In this document: positions 22,501 to 35,917 of the stretch, piece after piece
Layout: each line of letters starts with the position of its first letter
How positions within the stretch are numbered: position 1 is the stretch's first letter
Assembly: GCA_028023455.1 (NCBI GenBank)
Contig: JAQFVV010000143.1
Span: 2,332,001 to 2,396,000, forward strand
Length of the DNA stretch: 64,000 nucleotides
Source of the DNA: Epiperipatus broadwayi
Taxonomy: Eukaryota > Onychophora > Udeonychophora > Euonychophora > Peripatidae
Reading direction: 5' to 3'
Program-made: the position numbers and the translations under genes
The notes under the pieces: generated by a model
The model's input: only the letters and a program-made list of their open reading frames with translations
What the model was told of the DNA's origin: nothing
The model's database searches: none

Positions 22501-24944
22501 GATTATATGATTTACTTTTTATATTGTTGTTTCATAAATTCTTACTTATATTCAATCCACAGATTAGTTTTGTCATTTAATTCCTTGTGGCCTTACAATT
22601 GCCCTTATCACTAATCTAATTTCTTACAGAATGTTAGTATCCATTACATTTATTGAATGTATTTGTTCTTAATTACTGTACACTGGTTTGGTTGTTAAAT
22701 ATATCATTTTTACATTTTTTAATTTTTTATGAAAAACAACAACTTATCAACTGTTTTTTCTTTACTTCATTGATACATGAATGATGGCTACACATTATAA
22801 ATAGAAGGCTTTCTAACATCATTTATTATCATTTCTTCAAATAATAATCATGTAAAACTAATAATATTTTTATGTCAAAAAGACAAATTTATTTACAATA
22901 AACAGTTGTCATGGTAAATCATTATTCAATTAATTATTAATGGATAAGATTACTACACTATGGTCTAATTTGGAATAAAAGTATGCTTTAAAAATAAATA
23001 ATTCGACTATCAATAATTTGATAATAAATTCTAATTAAAATAAAATGTGATAAGAGTCACCACATATATTTTAGTTTCACTAGTAAATGAAGTGTAATCA
23101 ATATACTTGATAAATTACAAAGTTCAATGAGTTCATACTTTTATAAAGTAAGACTGAGCCAAAAGTTTATTTCTACCTTTTTAAAAAAAAAAAAAAAGAA
23201 AAATAGTAATAACTCAGTAATATTGTCAAATATTCAATTTTAATTACATATCTCTTCACTATTGAATTCAGGCTACCAATAGAATCAGATTTAGAGAACA
23301 ATGAATTATATATAATTGTGAATAGAGTTATGAAAATATTTTCTATTTTTAATTAGTTTGTTTTGCAAATATACATAGTCCAATGCATTATTGAATAAAC
23401 TAAATTGAAATTAATTTTGTACTGTAGCTTAACAAGTTTCCATCATCCTTAAAAACTAGTACAACTTAATATTTGTCTTTTTATAATGACTTTATTAATT
23501 TGTTTCAAAGAGAGTAATGTTTAGCAGAATTTTAAAATATAAATATAATATTCATAAATTCCTGTTATAGTAAATTCTATTTAGTTAGTTTCAGTTTTGT
23601 TTTATTACATATATTGTATTTCAAAATTGATTAATGGCGATGATATGTCATGATATAGGTAAAGAGATTTCGTTATATAAACCTAGTGCACAGATGCTGA
23701 ATATGCGGGTTTTATTCAGATAACTGATGATCTGTTTACTAAAATTAAATGTTTTGATTTTATTTTATTTTATCTGGGTAATCAATTCAAATTATCATAC
23801 AATAATGCTTTTTACTATAGAATTCACATGGTTATCTGATTCATTTAAGCCTGTTTTATTATCCCAGACTACAAATAGTTAGTTAATCATCATCACTTTG
23901 GACACCATCAAGTTCCTTTTATGCGTGAATTATTATAATTTGAACTATGTCTCCCTTGTTTATACAAAATTTCTTTAAATAATATAATCACTCTAATAGA
24001 ACATATTCTACTCCACATGGTCTTGACATCATCATTCTTTCATCATTTATTTCCCTGAAACACCACTTCTTACATTTGGTTTGATTCTCCGCCATTTTGC
24101 ACCATTTTTATTATTTATTTAAATTAAATTAGCAATTGGAAAGATTCTCTTCCGATTACTATTATTTCAATAATTATTTTTTGTTGTTAAAATATATTCT
24201 TACAGCTGAACTAACAAAATAATTTATTAAATCTTAACTTCCAATTAAATTTCATATTAATTCATAATTATATAAATGATATGTAGATAATTAATTAAAC
24301 ATTCTTTAGACACTTTCTCTGAATTATATTAATTTGTGATAAGGAAATCTCATATATTTACTGAATTTATCATAATCAACTCTATAAAACCTTTGCTATC
24401 TAACTTGATATTGATCTTTACAACTTATTTATAAAGACATGTTGAAGGGTATTAAATTCACTAACTGCTACACTACCAGTAAGTATACAGGACAAATCAT
24501 TGACATTTTTTTATTGATACTATTATTCTCTAATATAATGCAGCATTAAATGTTGGATGGTACTATGGCAAAAGAATAATTTCAAATAAGATTCACAATG
24601 CAATCAATTTGATATAATGTATAATAAAATAAAATATGAACAGAAAAATTAATAAAGGTTTATATCATCATAGCAGTAATAATATTCCTTATCATTAATC
24701 TAATACAATTTGATATATACCACTTTAAATTTAACTTTTTTTTTTCATTATACATGATAAGTAAATCTCTCATGGTATACTAAATTTTCAGAATCCAAAA
24801 TATTTTACTTCTGAAGACTCTTTAATATCTATTTCTACTCTTAAATAATCATCACTAATCTCTAAATAAAAATAAATTCTTCTTGGCAAATATTTCAATA
24901 CTTATATGAATGCTATATGAAACTGGGAAGAATGCTCTTCTGAC
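19550..24944. other. Long AT-rich stretch without recognised genes
   Basis: Only simple-sequence patches (CA repeat near 20137, A-run near 23180) and a weak repeat at 21560-22510 stand out. In that repeat, blocks like TTTTCATTTTCTTCATATA followed by TTTGGAATTT and ATCAATTACTTT occur three times. The 66-codon frame at 22414-22614 falls in one of these copies and is not a supported gene. The stretch is likely intronic or intergenic. Confidence 0.5.
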
Positions 24945-24949
24945 AGGTT

Positions 24950-26446
24950 CATTTTATAAGACCCTATGCTCCAATCTTAGATTCAGAGAATTCAATAAAG
25001 GCAAGTTTTTATTCCTTGCTGGATAGTATTATTACAGCAAAACCATTGAAATATCAAATTTTTCTTCTTGGAGACTTAAATGCATGTGTTGGTACAAATA
25101 ATACACCTTTAGACAAAAGTTGTTAGAAAAACTGGAATTGATAATGCAAATTTAAATAGTCTATTGTTACCAAATTCTTGTACAACATATGAACTGACTA
25201 TCACAAACATTTTACTTAAGCAAAAAAATTGCTATAAAAAACATGAATACATTTGTGCACAAAACAATGGCATTTAATTGATTATATTATGCAAGAGCAA
25301 ACTATTGGAGGAATCATAGATTAGTATGCTCTGAGATTAAAATGATAGTTCATTATAAGTAATATGTACAAAAAAAATGATGTTCATTTTTAAAAGTATC
25401 TATGATATGTACTAAATTTCAATAGCTACTCAACATCAAAATCGCTAATTTTAATCTTCAGGATTGTCATATTACTGAGAAATGGAATTCTCTTAAGGAG
25501 TGTCTTAAAGATAAAAGTAACTGTTTTGGCTTGACTAAAAAAAAATAATCAAGACTGTTTTTCTGACAATGACTTTATTATTAGTGATTTAATTAAAAGA
25601 AATATATAGCACTTTCTGTTTGTCAGAATAACAAATTAAAGATGGAACTTCATAGAAAGTAGAGAGATTTGAAAGCAAAAGTTCAATCACTGTCAACAAA
25701 ACAAAAAGATATAAACATTTACTGAACCTAGTCACTCTTTTTTGATGCATTGAAAGCAACATATTAGAAATAATAACAGAATTCTATTAAATCCAGCAAT
25801 GGCACTCTCTTATATGATGCCTATGATATTTTGAGCAGATGGAAGAAATATTTTGATCACCTTTTGAATAATGATACAAGAATTGAGATAATGACTTTTA
25901 CTGATATATCTATTCAATCTAATCATTTAGATTTAGACAAAGATATCCACCTTAGTGATGTCAAAACACCTCTTTGTAATCTAAAAATGGAAAGGCTGAA
26001 GATAATAAAATACTTGTAAAAATTTTAAAACACAGTAGTGATATATAAACTTTAAAAATGTTGGAAATTTTTTTAAAATGTGGATTCGTGAAGTTTTGCC
26101 ATTTGATCCAAGGCTTTTATTATCGCATTTTTTACAAATAAAAAAAAATAAAGAAGATTATAGCAAAGGTATTTTCAAGAATTTTGTTCAATAGGCTGCA
26201 TCCAATCATGTATGAATAATTATAAGAGACTCCATGTGGTTGTTTCAGAAAATCAAAAATGCACTACAAACATAGTTTTAGTTGCTAGACAAATTAAAGA
26301 AAAGTGTCAGGAATAATTTATCTATTGCTTTTATTAATTTGGTCATGACATTTGAAAGGGCAGATGTGTGCCACTTGTTTGAAATTAGTTGGTTGTCCGC
26401 CAAAATTTATTCATATTACATACCTTCTACATGATGAAATGAGAGC
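24950..26446 (+). pseudogene. LINE endonuclease and N-terminal reverse transcriptase, decayed
   Basis: The endonuclease reads FIRPYAP, SFYSLLDSIITAKPLKYQ, IFLLGDLNACVGTNN (Asp/Asn motif) and ELTITNILL. The linker contains LYDAYDILSRWKKYFDHLLN, a strongly conserved stretch in this LINE type. RT traces follow, including IVLVARQIKEKCQE and, in the right order, VGCPPKFIHITYLLHDEMRA. Stops and frameshifts are frequent. The frame is lost after HDEMRA at about 26446, where the hAT insertion begins. Confidence 0.72.
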
Positions 26447-29072
26447 ATGCTGCCTGCCAAGCTTTTATGTGTGGCCCAGCAATAGACTGATGGTAAACAG
26501 ATGTGACAACACTCTTCTTAATTAACAAATAACCATGTGCGATTGATATTTTTTTATTGACGCACTAATAACATTGTTTTTGTTTTTTTTAAATTTCACA
26601 GATCTGAAGAACCTGCCAAATCTGTATCAGAAATGCCCAAGTATCTTCATATATGACTTGTACTCACTCTCAACCCGTTATCTTTAGCATTATTTTGCTG
26701 GTTTTAGCACCTTCAGTATTTTTTTTTGCAAGGAAAAAATCAGTAAATATTTAAATTTAATGGTATAATAATGACGTAAATCCGTCTTTTCAAGCTTCTG
26801 ATTGATTGTTTTTTTCTCCGCAAGGGAACGCCAATCCATGACTTCGACAGTTGTATTTCTGCATTTTGAATTCGAAAATGAAAACATAATTTACTAAGCT
26901 TTTTTTTTTTTTTACCCCATTTGTTTCTCAGATTTTAGTCAAAGAATTTACTTTTATACTAAGACATATTGATAAGGAATTCAATGAATTACTTCTGGAA
27001 TTTATAATTGGATGGTAAGTATTTATTATAATTTGACAGTGTTAGATTATTATCATCAATTATAAATAGAAATTTATTTTTTAAAAACCTTTCTGTAATC
27101 AGACAAATTATAAATTTCCATTTTAGATACTAAACTAAAACAAATATAATTTTAAAAAGACAAATATACTTACTGCAAATTGTATAATTGACCAATCAGA
27201 AGTTTGAAACTTTAATTCAATCAAAAGTCCATGTTTTTGAAAGCAAAGTGAAACATTTTAGTTTTATACGTGAATTAGTATACACATAGATGCGTAGTAT
27301 TTTATAACTAACTATAATTTAAACATCATAATGATGTCTTCAAGCAACAAACGAAAATTATCGGATGAAAATAGAATGTTTCAAGACAACTGGGAAGAGG
27401 AATATTTTGTTGTGTTGAATAACAAAGGTTCAGCAATGTGTTTGATTTGTTGAGAAATTGTCACATTAAAAACATATAACATTGACCATCATTACACCAC
27501 GAAACAAATTGTTTAATGACACTTTTGCTCATCGGTCTTTAATAAGAAATGAAAAATTAGCTTTCTTCAAGAAATCATTGCAACAACAACAAGAAGCAGG
27601 GTGACACGAGCATCATATGAAATTTGTTATATGCTTGGCAAAAATATGAAAGTTTACGGATGCTGAAGTTGTGAAAGAATGTTCAGAATTCAATTTGTGA
27701 AGATTTTTTGAAATTTTTTCCTATGAAGAATCAAACAAGAGGTAGCAATTTTCTCAATAGTATTTGTACTTTTCTGGAGAAGAAGAATATTGAAATAAAA
27801 AAATTGGTTTCTGTGTGCACTGATGGATGTCCTTCAATAATTGAATCCGAAAAGGGATTTGTTTCCCTATTAAAAAAGAAATGTAATCTAACAAATCTTT
27901 TATCATTTCATTGTTATTCACCAAAAAAACTTGGGGGGCACATATATCCATTAAAGAAGTAGACACTGTTATGAAAACTGTCATAAACATTGTGAATTAT
28001 ATTCGAGCCTGAGAATTAAACCACAGAAAATTGAAAAATCTTTTGTAATAAATAAATAGTAATTATGGCGATGCACTTTTGCATACTTCGGTGTGATGGC
28101 TAAGCAGAGGTAAAGTTTTGAATCGCTTTTTTTTTATTACATCATAAAATTATTTCACTTTTAAAAAAGAAAACAATAAAACTTATAATGATCTTGACAG
28201 TGATGGATGGAGGTGTCTTTTAGCTTTTTTATGTGACATCACAGAAAAAACTTTGTGATCTTAATATTAGCTTGCAAGGTGAAAATAAAATTATTTCACA
28301 AATGACAAATAAAATATTTGCTTTTGAAGAAAAACTAAATATTTATTACCAAGGTATATGAAACCAAATATTACATCATTTTCCAACATTGACAATATTG
28401 ACTTTTCTTCAGAAACCTATGTAATTATTTTAAATTATTTAGGTACCTTATTGAAAGAATTTAAAAGTAGATAATCCCTGGCACTTAGAAATAGCAATTA
28501 TTACACAATTACCTGCATTTGGAATTGAGTATGTTAAGCTATTTAATGAATTTGTTGAATTTAAAAATGACACAAATTTGGAAGCCATTTTTAAAGAGAA
28601 AAGGGAGGGAAAGGAGTATATGGAATTTTGAAAATTAGTGCCTGAAAAATATAAAACTGTCAAAAAGAGTGCACAAATGTTCCTCACATTGTTTGCATCA
28701 ATATATCTTTGTGAATCATCTTATTCGAAAATGAAATATGTGAAGAATGTGCATAGAAACAGACTTACTGATTTACATTTTGATGATACATTAAGAGTAG
28801 CATGTGGCACATATAAACCAGATTTATCTAAAATTGTTAAAAGTTTATCTCAATATCAAAAATCACACTGATATTTAAATAAATGTTTATATCAAATAAA
28901 AGTGTTTGCATTTTATTAATATGTTAATTCTAAGATATAGTAAAGTGATCCACAAGCTGTGGCATGCATGAATTGAGAAGTCAGACATTTTTTTACGTGA
29001 CGCTTGATGTAGCACACATGTAGCACACAAATATATGTGGCCCAGAAAGGAAAAAAAGGTTAAGTATCCCTG
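26447..29072 (+). mobile_element. GTF2IRD2-like hAT transposon nested in the LINE
   Basis: The right terminus is well defined: read from the minus strand it starts CAGGGATACTTAACCTTTTT (ending at 29072), a typical hAT start. The left terminus was not found by eye. The coordinate 26447 is where LINE coding sequence stops. The LINE RT resumes within about 20 bases of the right end. The putative 8-base target copy at the right is GTCTTGAT (29073-29080). No matching left copy was seen. Confidence 0.6.
27331..28871 (+). pseudogene. hAT transposase, GTF2IRD2/ZBED-like, broken
   Basis: The start ATGATG at 27331 gives MMSSSNKRKLSDENRMFQDN, then WEEEYFVVLNNKGSAMCLIC, the BED-type zinc-finger region. 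After stops, RGSNFLNSICTFLEKKNIEI and VSVCTDGCPSII (catalytic Asp in CTDG) are readable at 27740-27845, then SFHCYSPKKL near 27910. The C-terminus at 28670-28871 contains LFASIYLCESSYSKMKYVKN and RLTDLHFDDTLRVACG, the hAT dimerisation region, followed by a stop. This is the family from which vertebrate GTF2IRD2 and ZBED5 were domesticated. This copy is clearly dead. Confidence 0.78.
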
Positions 29073-29084
29073 GTCTTGATGGAA

Positions 29085-29623
29085 TAAAAGCATGTGTTAA
29101 ACAAAAACATGTATTTATTCTGATACTATTTTCAATCTTTATGACTAATCTTTGAAACTGTTTACTGGCAGGTTAATAAAACAGAAATGAAGATGTGATA
29201 CAGGTTTGATGGTGGAATTTTTAATTTCAGTTGATCAAATGCAAACACCAGAATTTCTTGGATTTTGGATTTATAGTATGCTGATGATTATGTTACTTTT
29301 GCCAGTACAAAAGATTTTCTACAGAATATGTTTAATGTTTTGAAAGCAACATGTGAAGACTTTGGTTCAATAATTAATGTTCAAAAAAGTCAAGTTATTT
29401 ATCAGCAAACAATTGAAGAAGAATACTCATCAACTTTTAGCTTGGGTGATTACCAATTTGAGAATATAAATCAATTTAAATGTCTTGAGAATTTATAACC
29501 AGGAAGATGTGGATTTAGATGTTAACGTATAATACAAATTCCAAAGTATTTCTGCTGCTTTTAACAAGTTAAAACATAATGTATTTCAAAATGAGAAATG
29601 ACTACTGCAACTAAGTTAACGAT
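29085..29623 (+). pseudogene. LINE reverse transcriptase, C-terminal half
   Basis: The frame reads CVKQKHVFILILFSIFM near 29110 (the usual VKQGCVxAPxLFS block). After a break comes YADDYVTFASTKDFLQNM, with an intact YADD at about 29280. Then come DFGSIINVQKSQVIY and FKCLEN (the YLG block). It continues as AAFNKLKHNVFQNEK before the Penelope tail. These are standard RT palm and thumb blocks, in order. Confidence 0.75.
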
Positions 29624-29631
29624 GTAAAAAG

Positions 29632-29832
29632 AAAAGTGAAGGAGACCTGCTTCATAGCGATGGATTGCAACGCCATCAACCACAAGGACACATGCTTCAC
29701 GATCTCAAGAAAATGAAGCAATTAACCTTGAACTTTGCATAATTGCATATAATTAATTCACTTAGCGCTATGAAGATGAGAGCATGTCTCTTGAAAGCGC
29801 TTGCAGAATAGTATAATTTTATTTTGTTTTAA
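29632..29832 (+). mobile_element. 5'-truncated Penelope-like element tail
   Basis: This 201-base insertion in LINE RT begins with ETCFIAMDCNAINHKDTCFT. That aligns with the end of the GIY-YIG domain in the element at 40831-41340 (SNNNSINRRDTCFDISKRW). Its 3' part has a hairpin followed by GAAAGCGCTT, also shared with that element. Putative target-site copies are GTAAAAAG (29624-29631) and GTATAAAG (29833-29840). LINE coding resumes directly with YKVAL-like sequence. Confidence 0.68.
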
Positions 29833-30480
29833 GTATAAAGTAGCTTTGCGTTCAGGTACAATAGCATCTATATTATTTTACAGATAAAGCTCTGCTATTT
29901 TAGCTCATGTATTGTATTTAAGTAACACTTGGATAACCTACTGATTCATTAGAAAAGTTTCATTTAAGAGCTCTACAAAATTTTAAAAAATTAAAGATTA
30001 AAAACCAATCAATATGTTCTTCAACTTGCTAGATATAATATTAAAGAGCTTATTATTGTAAATATCACATCTTTAGTGAATTGGACAAGTAAAACAAATA
30101 AATAATACAAGACTTTCTAAAAGGATTTTTCATACTAATTCTGGTTTTCATGCGAGATTGATTCTATTTATATTGTAACAAATTCCTCAAAGATATTCTA
30201 AAAAATGCAATGGCAATTGTTTCTACTGGAAAATATATTAAAGCATAGAATACATCAGAGGGCTACAATTAGGCATAGAGTTGAAGTATTTCAGAAAGAA
30301 AAGTCTTCCACTAAAGAAATTAGCATCACAAAACATCAAATAAGTACAAAAATGAATAATCACATTCTATAAGTGAAAGTATTTGTGGTTCACAGGTTGA
30401 TTAGACATTACAAACTCATCTTTAAAGTAGGTTTTTTTTTTCCTCCTTGGAATAGTCATACTCATTCATGAATGGCTGCT
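29833..30480 (+). pseudogene. LINE C-terminal region after RT
   Basis: Fragments such as STIASILFYR-like sequence, SFKSSTKF/LHLRALQNF-like sequence, GQVKQINNTRLSKRIFHTN and LKDILKNAMA appear in order across shifting frames. They match the connection region and tail of this LINE type (GHVxRMxxxRLPKxxxY). It ends in a possible Cys/His-rich patch near 30440-30480. The region is heavily decayed. Confidence 0.5.
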
Positions 30481-30949
30481 GTATGTCTGTACACATTAGA
30501 CTGTAATCTTTAAATTATTTGATTTAAATAATGGAATTTGTATAATTTATAAACAAACCAGTGTATGTTTACTTTATATACCACTTTTTTAAATTTAACA
30601 TCTTTTTGTGAAAATGAACTTTAAAATAAAAAAAAAAAAACTAATTACATTCATTAGTGATTAAAATAATAGTCTTTAAAAAAAGAAGAAAGATGCTTGT
30701 TTCACTTAAGGTTTTAAGTAGTGCAATAAATTACTTAATATATAAATGATCACATTACCTCTTTACAGAAGTTAAATTGAAAAACTATTCATTTAAAGGA
30801 AATACTTATATATATATATACTGATCCTCATCAAAGAAATTAAATTAAAAAGTTAGTTCACCTAAAAAAACTAGGAATCAAATATTTTTAGATATATTAA
30901 CTGCTACATGTTCAAATTATTGATATGAAAATTCTAATCATAATGCAGG
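30481..30949. other. AT-rich spacer
   Basis: Contains short TA repeats near 30811 and an A-run near 30631. Nothing recognised. Confidence 0.5.
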
Positions 30950-31445
30950 AAATAACCACACAATTGAAATTTCACACCTATAATATATATAATCATGACA
31001 AGATAATATTTGAAAAAAATTATAATGCTGATCACCATCATTTCTTATATGCTAAAAAAAACAGATCTAGAACATCAATTAACAATCCTCATTTTTTATT
31101 ATCATCCAAATCTCTGCTACATATAAAACTATATTCACAATACATTTAACAAAACTCTTTCTTAATTCTAACTTTAAAGAACTATAAAACAACTTGCTCT
31201 TCTCATAAACTTGTTTAAACATTATTGTAATATCTTTATTGTTTCCATCATTAAAGTAATCAACTTCCTAAATCCTTAAAATATTATTCTAAAATTTCCT
31301 ACCAAACTCTCCCTTCATCTACAGTCATTGCTTTAAATTAATATATATTCATTTCCTAAATTTTATAAATCCTATTTAACATTTTATTGAGCAGATTCTC
31401 AACATCTGTGAGCATTATCATATCATTAACAATCTGTATTAACAA
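30950..31445 (-). pseudogene. LINE reverse transcriptase fragment, minus strand
   Basis: Read on the minus strand from 31435: NDMIMLTDVENLLNKMLNRI (the YADD region with the motif changed to VNDM), then FKAMTVDEGRVW, EILE and YFKDLGS (the YLGS block). Broken thumb-like sequence continues to about 30950. The order and spacing of these RT blocks are normal. Stops are frequent. Which LINE family it belongs to cannot be said. A 74-codon frame on the plus strand (30925-31149) is only a shadow of it. Confidence 0.55.
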
Positions 31446-33332
31446 TCTTCTTACTACAATTCTAGTATCAATTTATTAAAGCAAAACTAATTTAACAATT
31501 CAATTAAATAAATAGTACTAGTGAGTTTTCCAGTAAACAATGATGGCAGCCTGTATTTTTGATAAATCTAGTTTTGGGGCCACAAAAAATGTTTACAAAA
31601 AAAAATGAGATTGACAGTCATATGTAATATTTACATTTTATTTTTTATTACTATTATTTTAAAAAAAGAAATCATTGTGGAAAAATTAATTATAATATTT
31701 ACACAATATTTATAATTTATTCATGTTGGCGAGTGCAATTATATCATGACCATTAACACTTTTTGGGAGGGCAGGATCACATACTTTTGGAAATAGTTCA
31801 CTGCATCACATTCTGCGACAGAAAGGTCTCAAATTTTTATCATTATGATAATTTATAAAAAAACTGCTGACAATACATGTTATTAGTTACCTAAAATCAA
31901 GTTATCATCTTATTAAATGATGACATTTCCAGTGATATCTATACAATATTACCATATGCTTGCCTTATAGCAGATTTTGAAAGCTAAAAATAGCAATCAA
32001 GTTTTTTTCTAAAACTTCAGTAACTTATTATCTATCCTTAGTAACTTTTGCTATTATTCTATATGTATTTGTTATTCTTCACATATAGATTCCACACCTG
32101 ACTTCGAAATTCCAAGAATAATAAAAAGATTAAAAAAAGTCATGAAATATCTTTGTGCTACTTTCCAGTAATGTAAATATATATATAAAGAATCTCTTGA
32201 AAATTTTATTATATACAATATAAATAAGCTATTACTCTCAGTATGAAAATATTGGACAATTAGACAATTTATTTTATTGTATCTGTGTCTCAATATAAAG
32301 ATGTAATATTATACAATAGATATGTTTCTCTGGCAAAGCATAACGATAGTGTTTCATTTGAGACATTTAAATTCACTTTGCAGAAATCCTTAAAATGATC
32401 AATTCTATAGAATATAGATACTGGATTCATGTATGTAATAGAAATTTGTTTTATCTTATTATATAAAATATTTTCACATATTCAAGCAGACATAAAAGTT
32501 TAAAATAAGAGACTTTATAAAAATTCTTTATTTCTTTTATAAAGGATAATGAAACAAGAAAAAAAAAACCCCAGACAATTAATAATCATATTTAGATATT
32601 TTCTTGTAAACCTAGATTTTCAGAAAATCAGCCCATTATTTAAATTAATACTCCTTTAGATACTTAATATAGCAAATGGTGAATGATGGGCATAAGAAGA
32701 TCTTAAATTTTGACTCAATTTTGTTCACCAATATTCATTTTATAGCTCATTATAGCTAATTATATTTTTAATAAGCTTTTCTTTCTTACTGTTTCTCTCA
32801 TTTAAATATAATAAAACCTTTAGATATTAGAGAACATAACTCCCATTGAGTGCCTTAAGCTAAGAAAGACACCAGAAACACATAACAAGCTTCTAGAGTT
32901 TCTAATAAATTTAGAATCTAAATAGACAAATTGGGAAAAATTATTTATCATTATTTATATAAAACTATTCTAAAATTTTGGCATGAAAGCAAAATTATAC
33001 GTAAAAAAAATTTAACAATGAGCCAAAAAATATCAACTATATTATATATTTTTATAATGTCTTTGAATGTTGTTATCAAGAATTATATAAATATTTAATA
33101 ACCATTCTAGTTTAGAACAGGCTAGATTAAGCTATTGAGAAAAAATTCCATCTAACTACTTACATTAAAAAACCTTCAAAATAACTAAAAGAACCTTTAC
33201 TGATCTAGCCTTACTTATTACTATTTGGAAAATGCTTTCCTAAAGTTTTTAAATTCAAGCAAGTTATTAACTTACTTAATAAAATGTTCACCAATAGAAA
33301 AATTCAAGTTTCTTTAGAATCGCAACAATTAC
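31446..33332. other. AT-rich sequence without recognised genes
   Basis: No coding pattern, terminal repeat or tRNA signal was seen. The 73-codon minus frame at 32072-32293 has no family resemblance. Confidence 0.45.
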
Positions 33333-33536
33333 AAAATTTTACAGAATGAGAACAGGATTAAATCCTATTTTTTACATTATTTAATACATTTTCTGGTGAC
33401 CTTACAGAAAGAGAGGAGAGATTACAGAATATTCAAAATTTTACAGAATGAGAACAGGATTAAATCCTATTTTTTACATTATTTAATACATTTTGCTGGT
33501 GACCTTACAGAAAGAGAGATTGCAGAATATTCTCTT
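33333..33536. repeat. Tandem duplication, 102-base period
   Basis: AAAATTTTACAGAATGAGAA at 33333 recurs at 33435. The copies are nearly identical through CTGGTGACCTTACAGAAAGA and diverge only at the end (a short GAGGA difference). This looks like a recent event. Confidence 0.85.
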
Positions 33537-35847
33537 AATAAAGATACAAAAAATTAAACATTTTTCAAAGACTGGACAGTACATTTAACCTTTTATCAAA
33601 ATAACAGAAATATGATAATGGGCATTCATTCTAAATTTAAAAACTCATTTTATCCTCAGTTGCATATCCCCAAAGGCTACTATGAGAATTACACTTTTTT
33701 TTTTTTTTTTTACAAATAAAGGAGTATAGGAAAATCTAAAAGAGTAAGACAAAATCAGTTTGTATTGGAAAGTTTGTAAACTTTGTATATTGAAACAGTA
33801 ATTTTACAGATAGGTTTAGTATACAGATAAGGTAGGAAGATTAGGCAAATAAAAATGAGACACAAAAATCAGGGGGAAATTAAAACTAAGTTCATTAGAC
33901 ACAAACAGAACAAAAATTCAATATATAAATGACTAAATGTGTGCAATTGAAATGACATAGAAAAATACATAACCATAGAGAAAAAAGTATAAAAATACAC
34001 ATGTTCATGATAGTTAATTATTTAAATAAATTCAATTTTTTAGTTTTAAATTTGTTTGTTTAAAAGGATAATTCTTAAAATTAAAAATCTATTATATATA
34101 TAATAAACAAATTCATAAACTTTAGTTAATGAAAAAAAAAAAACATACAAAGAAATTTTCAGATAAATTCAAATAAACATTTTAAGACTGACTAAAAAAT
34201 ATTTATAACAAGATAATCCAATATATGTAAAGATAAAACATAATCAAAAATAAAGTCAAAATATTAATTTCTTTGTAATTTAATTATTTTTGTTAATTAC
34301 TTCAAAACACCAGATATTTGTTTAAAACTTGGGTACTTTCAGGTAAAAAAAAATATAAAGGAGAATATTAATTTTTCAAGAGTTAGTATTGTTAGTTTTG
34401 ACAAGTACGGAAAGATAAAGCTAATCAGAGTCAGTGTATTTAGATGTTCAACAAATCTGAAACAATAATTTTACAAGTGTTTGTGAAATTGCTTTAAATT
34501 TTTACTCTGCCATGTTTAAAATAAACTTTATGCTAAGAAAATATAGAATGTATGAGTAAATAAACAAAAATCTCTTCTGGAAGTTGCCAACCATTCTGAA
34601 AAATAATCCTAATGTATGTCTTCATCTATGATGCCAGCAACCATGAAAAAATAAAACTGAAATCAGAAATATTTAAATAATGAAATAGTGCCAACAGAAG
34701 GGGGGGGGTTACAAATGTTTATAAAATCTCTTGCTAAAACATTTCCTAAGCAACAGATGATATTATGACAAGAATCTATCAATAATAAATATTTTCAGTG
34801 TAAAAAATATATTAGTTATTAAAATATATATTTTAATATGGTATGCATTTCAAAAATAAAAATATTACAATGTAAAAGATACAAAAACCAGAAATTATCC
34901 TGAAAAAATAAGTATAAACTTTTAACTGATTTAATTTTTTGAACTTAAAGAGTTGATAAAAGTCTCTCTCTCTTGAATAATTTCAGAAATACTTTATATA
35001 TATTGATTACACTTAATTTAAAACATTTTATTATATTTTTTGATTATGTGTTAAGATGTAACAAGAAATGAAATTTATTCAAGGTGAAGATTATCAAAGT
35101 AGAAAAAGTAGGTCAAGATATAATAATTCATATTTTAGTTAAGATCCCCCCCCCTTTTTTTTTAACATGTAAATTATTTTTGAATATTCATTCTTTCTTA
35201 GTTTTTATTAAAAATGAGAATAAATACATTCTAAATATATATAATTAAATGATGTAAGGAATAACATGGAAAAATCCTTCAAATTATTAGACTGACATAA
35301 ATTCAATGGTAGATAAATTTTGATTCATAACTTAAAATTAATACATTCAAATATTATGTTAAATAAAATTAACAACAGAATATATAATCTATAATTTTAA
35401 TAATTTACAAATAAAATTCAGTCAAAATACCCAATAATTTAATGATTTAAATAGAAAATTAAATGTGTATAATAAAAATCGATACATTAATTTATACTTA
35501 TTGCAAATTTATATAAATGTATGTGTGTGTACACATGTGAAAGAAAGATTGGTGTAATAATAAATAAAAAATTGGCAAAATAAACTTATTCTAAATTCAA
35601 CAAAATGAATCAGTAAATAAATATAATATTGGATATAGCTATTTTATTAATATCAAGATTGCAATATAAAATACAAAGTTGGAAATAAGCCAAATAAAAT
35701 TTGTTATTGCAATGTGATATATTTAAAAAATAGAATATTAAAATAAAGTCTTATTTTAACCATAGATATTTTATGATTACATTTTCTAATACTTAAGTAA
35801 CAGAATAGTTTCAAGTTTTTAGTATAACAAAAAAATTTTGAGTCAGG
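33537..35847. other. AT-rich sequence without recognised genes
   Basis: Contains a T-run of 17 at 33695-33711, a G-run near 34701-34708 and a C-run near 35145-35153. No coding pattern was found. Confidence 0.45.
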
Positions 35848-35917
35848 ATGGGAGAACACCCTGAAGTTCCATCAAAGAACTTTATACTTCAATGGATTTA
35901 AAAACTATAGAAGAAGG
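35848..35917 (+). other. Exon-like island, unidentified
   Basis: A 70-base stretch is less AT-rich than its surroundings. It begins after GAGTCAG (possible acceptor AG) and ends at GAAGAAG followed by GTGAGT, a perfect donor. One frame through it is open (WENTLKFHQRTLYFNGFKNY) and a second is open from 35869. No family is recognised, and the upstream polypyrimidine tract is poor. It could equally be an old mobile-element fragment. Confidence 0.15.

Larger units (their letters stand above)
24945..30480 (+). mobile_element. Third LINE family copy, interrupted by a hAT and a Penelope tail
   Basis: A decayed non-LTR retrotransposon on the plus strand. The endonuclease lies at about 24950-25300, the linker at 25800-26010, the first half of RT at 26150-26445, the second half of RT from about 29085 to 29630, and the C-terminal part at 29833-30330. 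The GTF2IRD2-like hAT separates the RT halves. A 201-base Penelope tail at 29632-29832 splits the thumb region. The copy starts inside the endonuclease, so it is 5'-truncated. The family resembles the EN/RT LINEs that carry the RWxxYFxxLLN motif in arthropods and molluscs. I do not assign a clade. Confidence 0.72.
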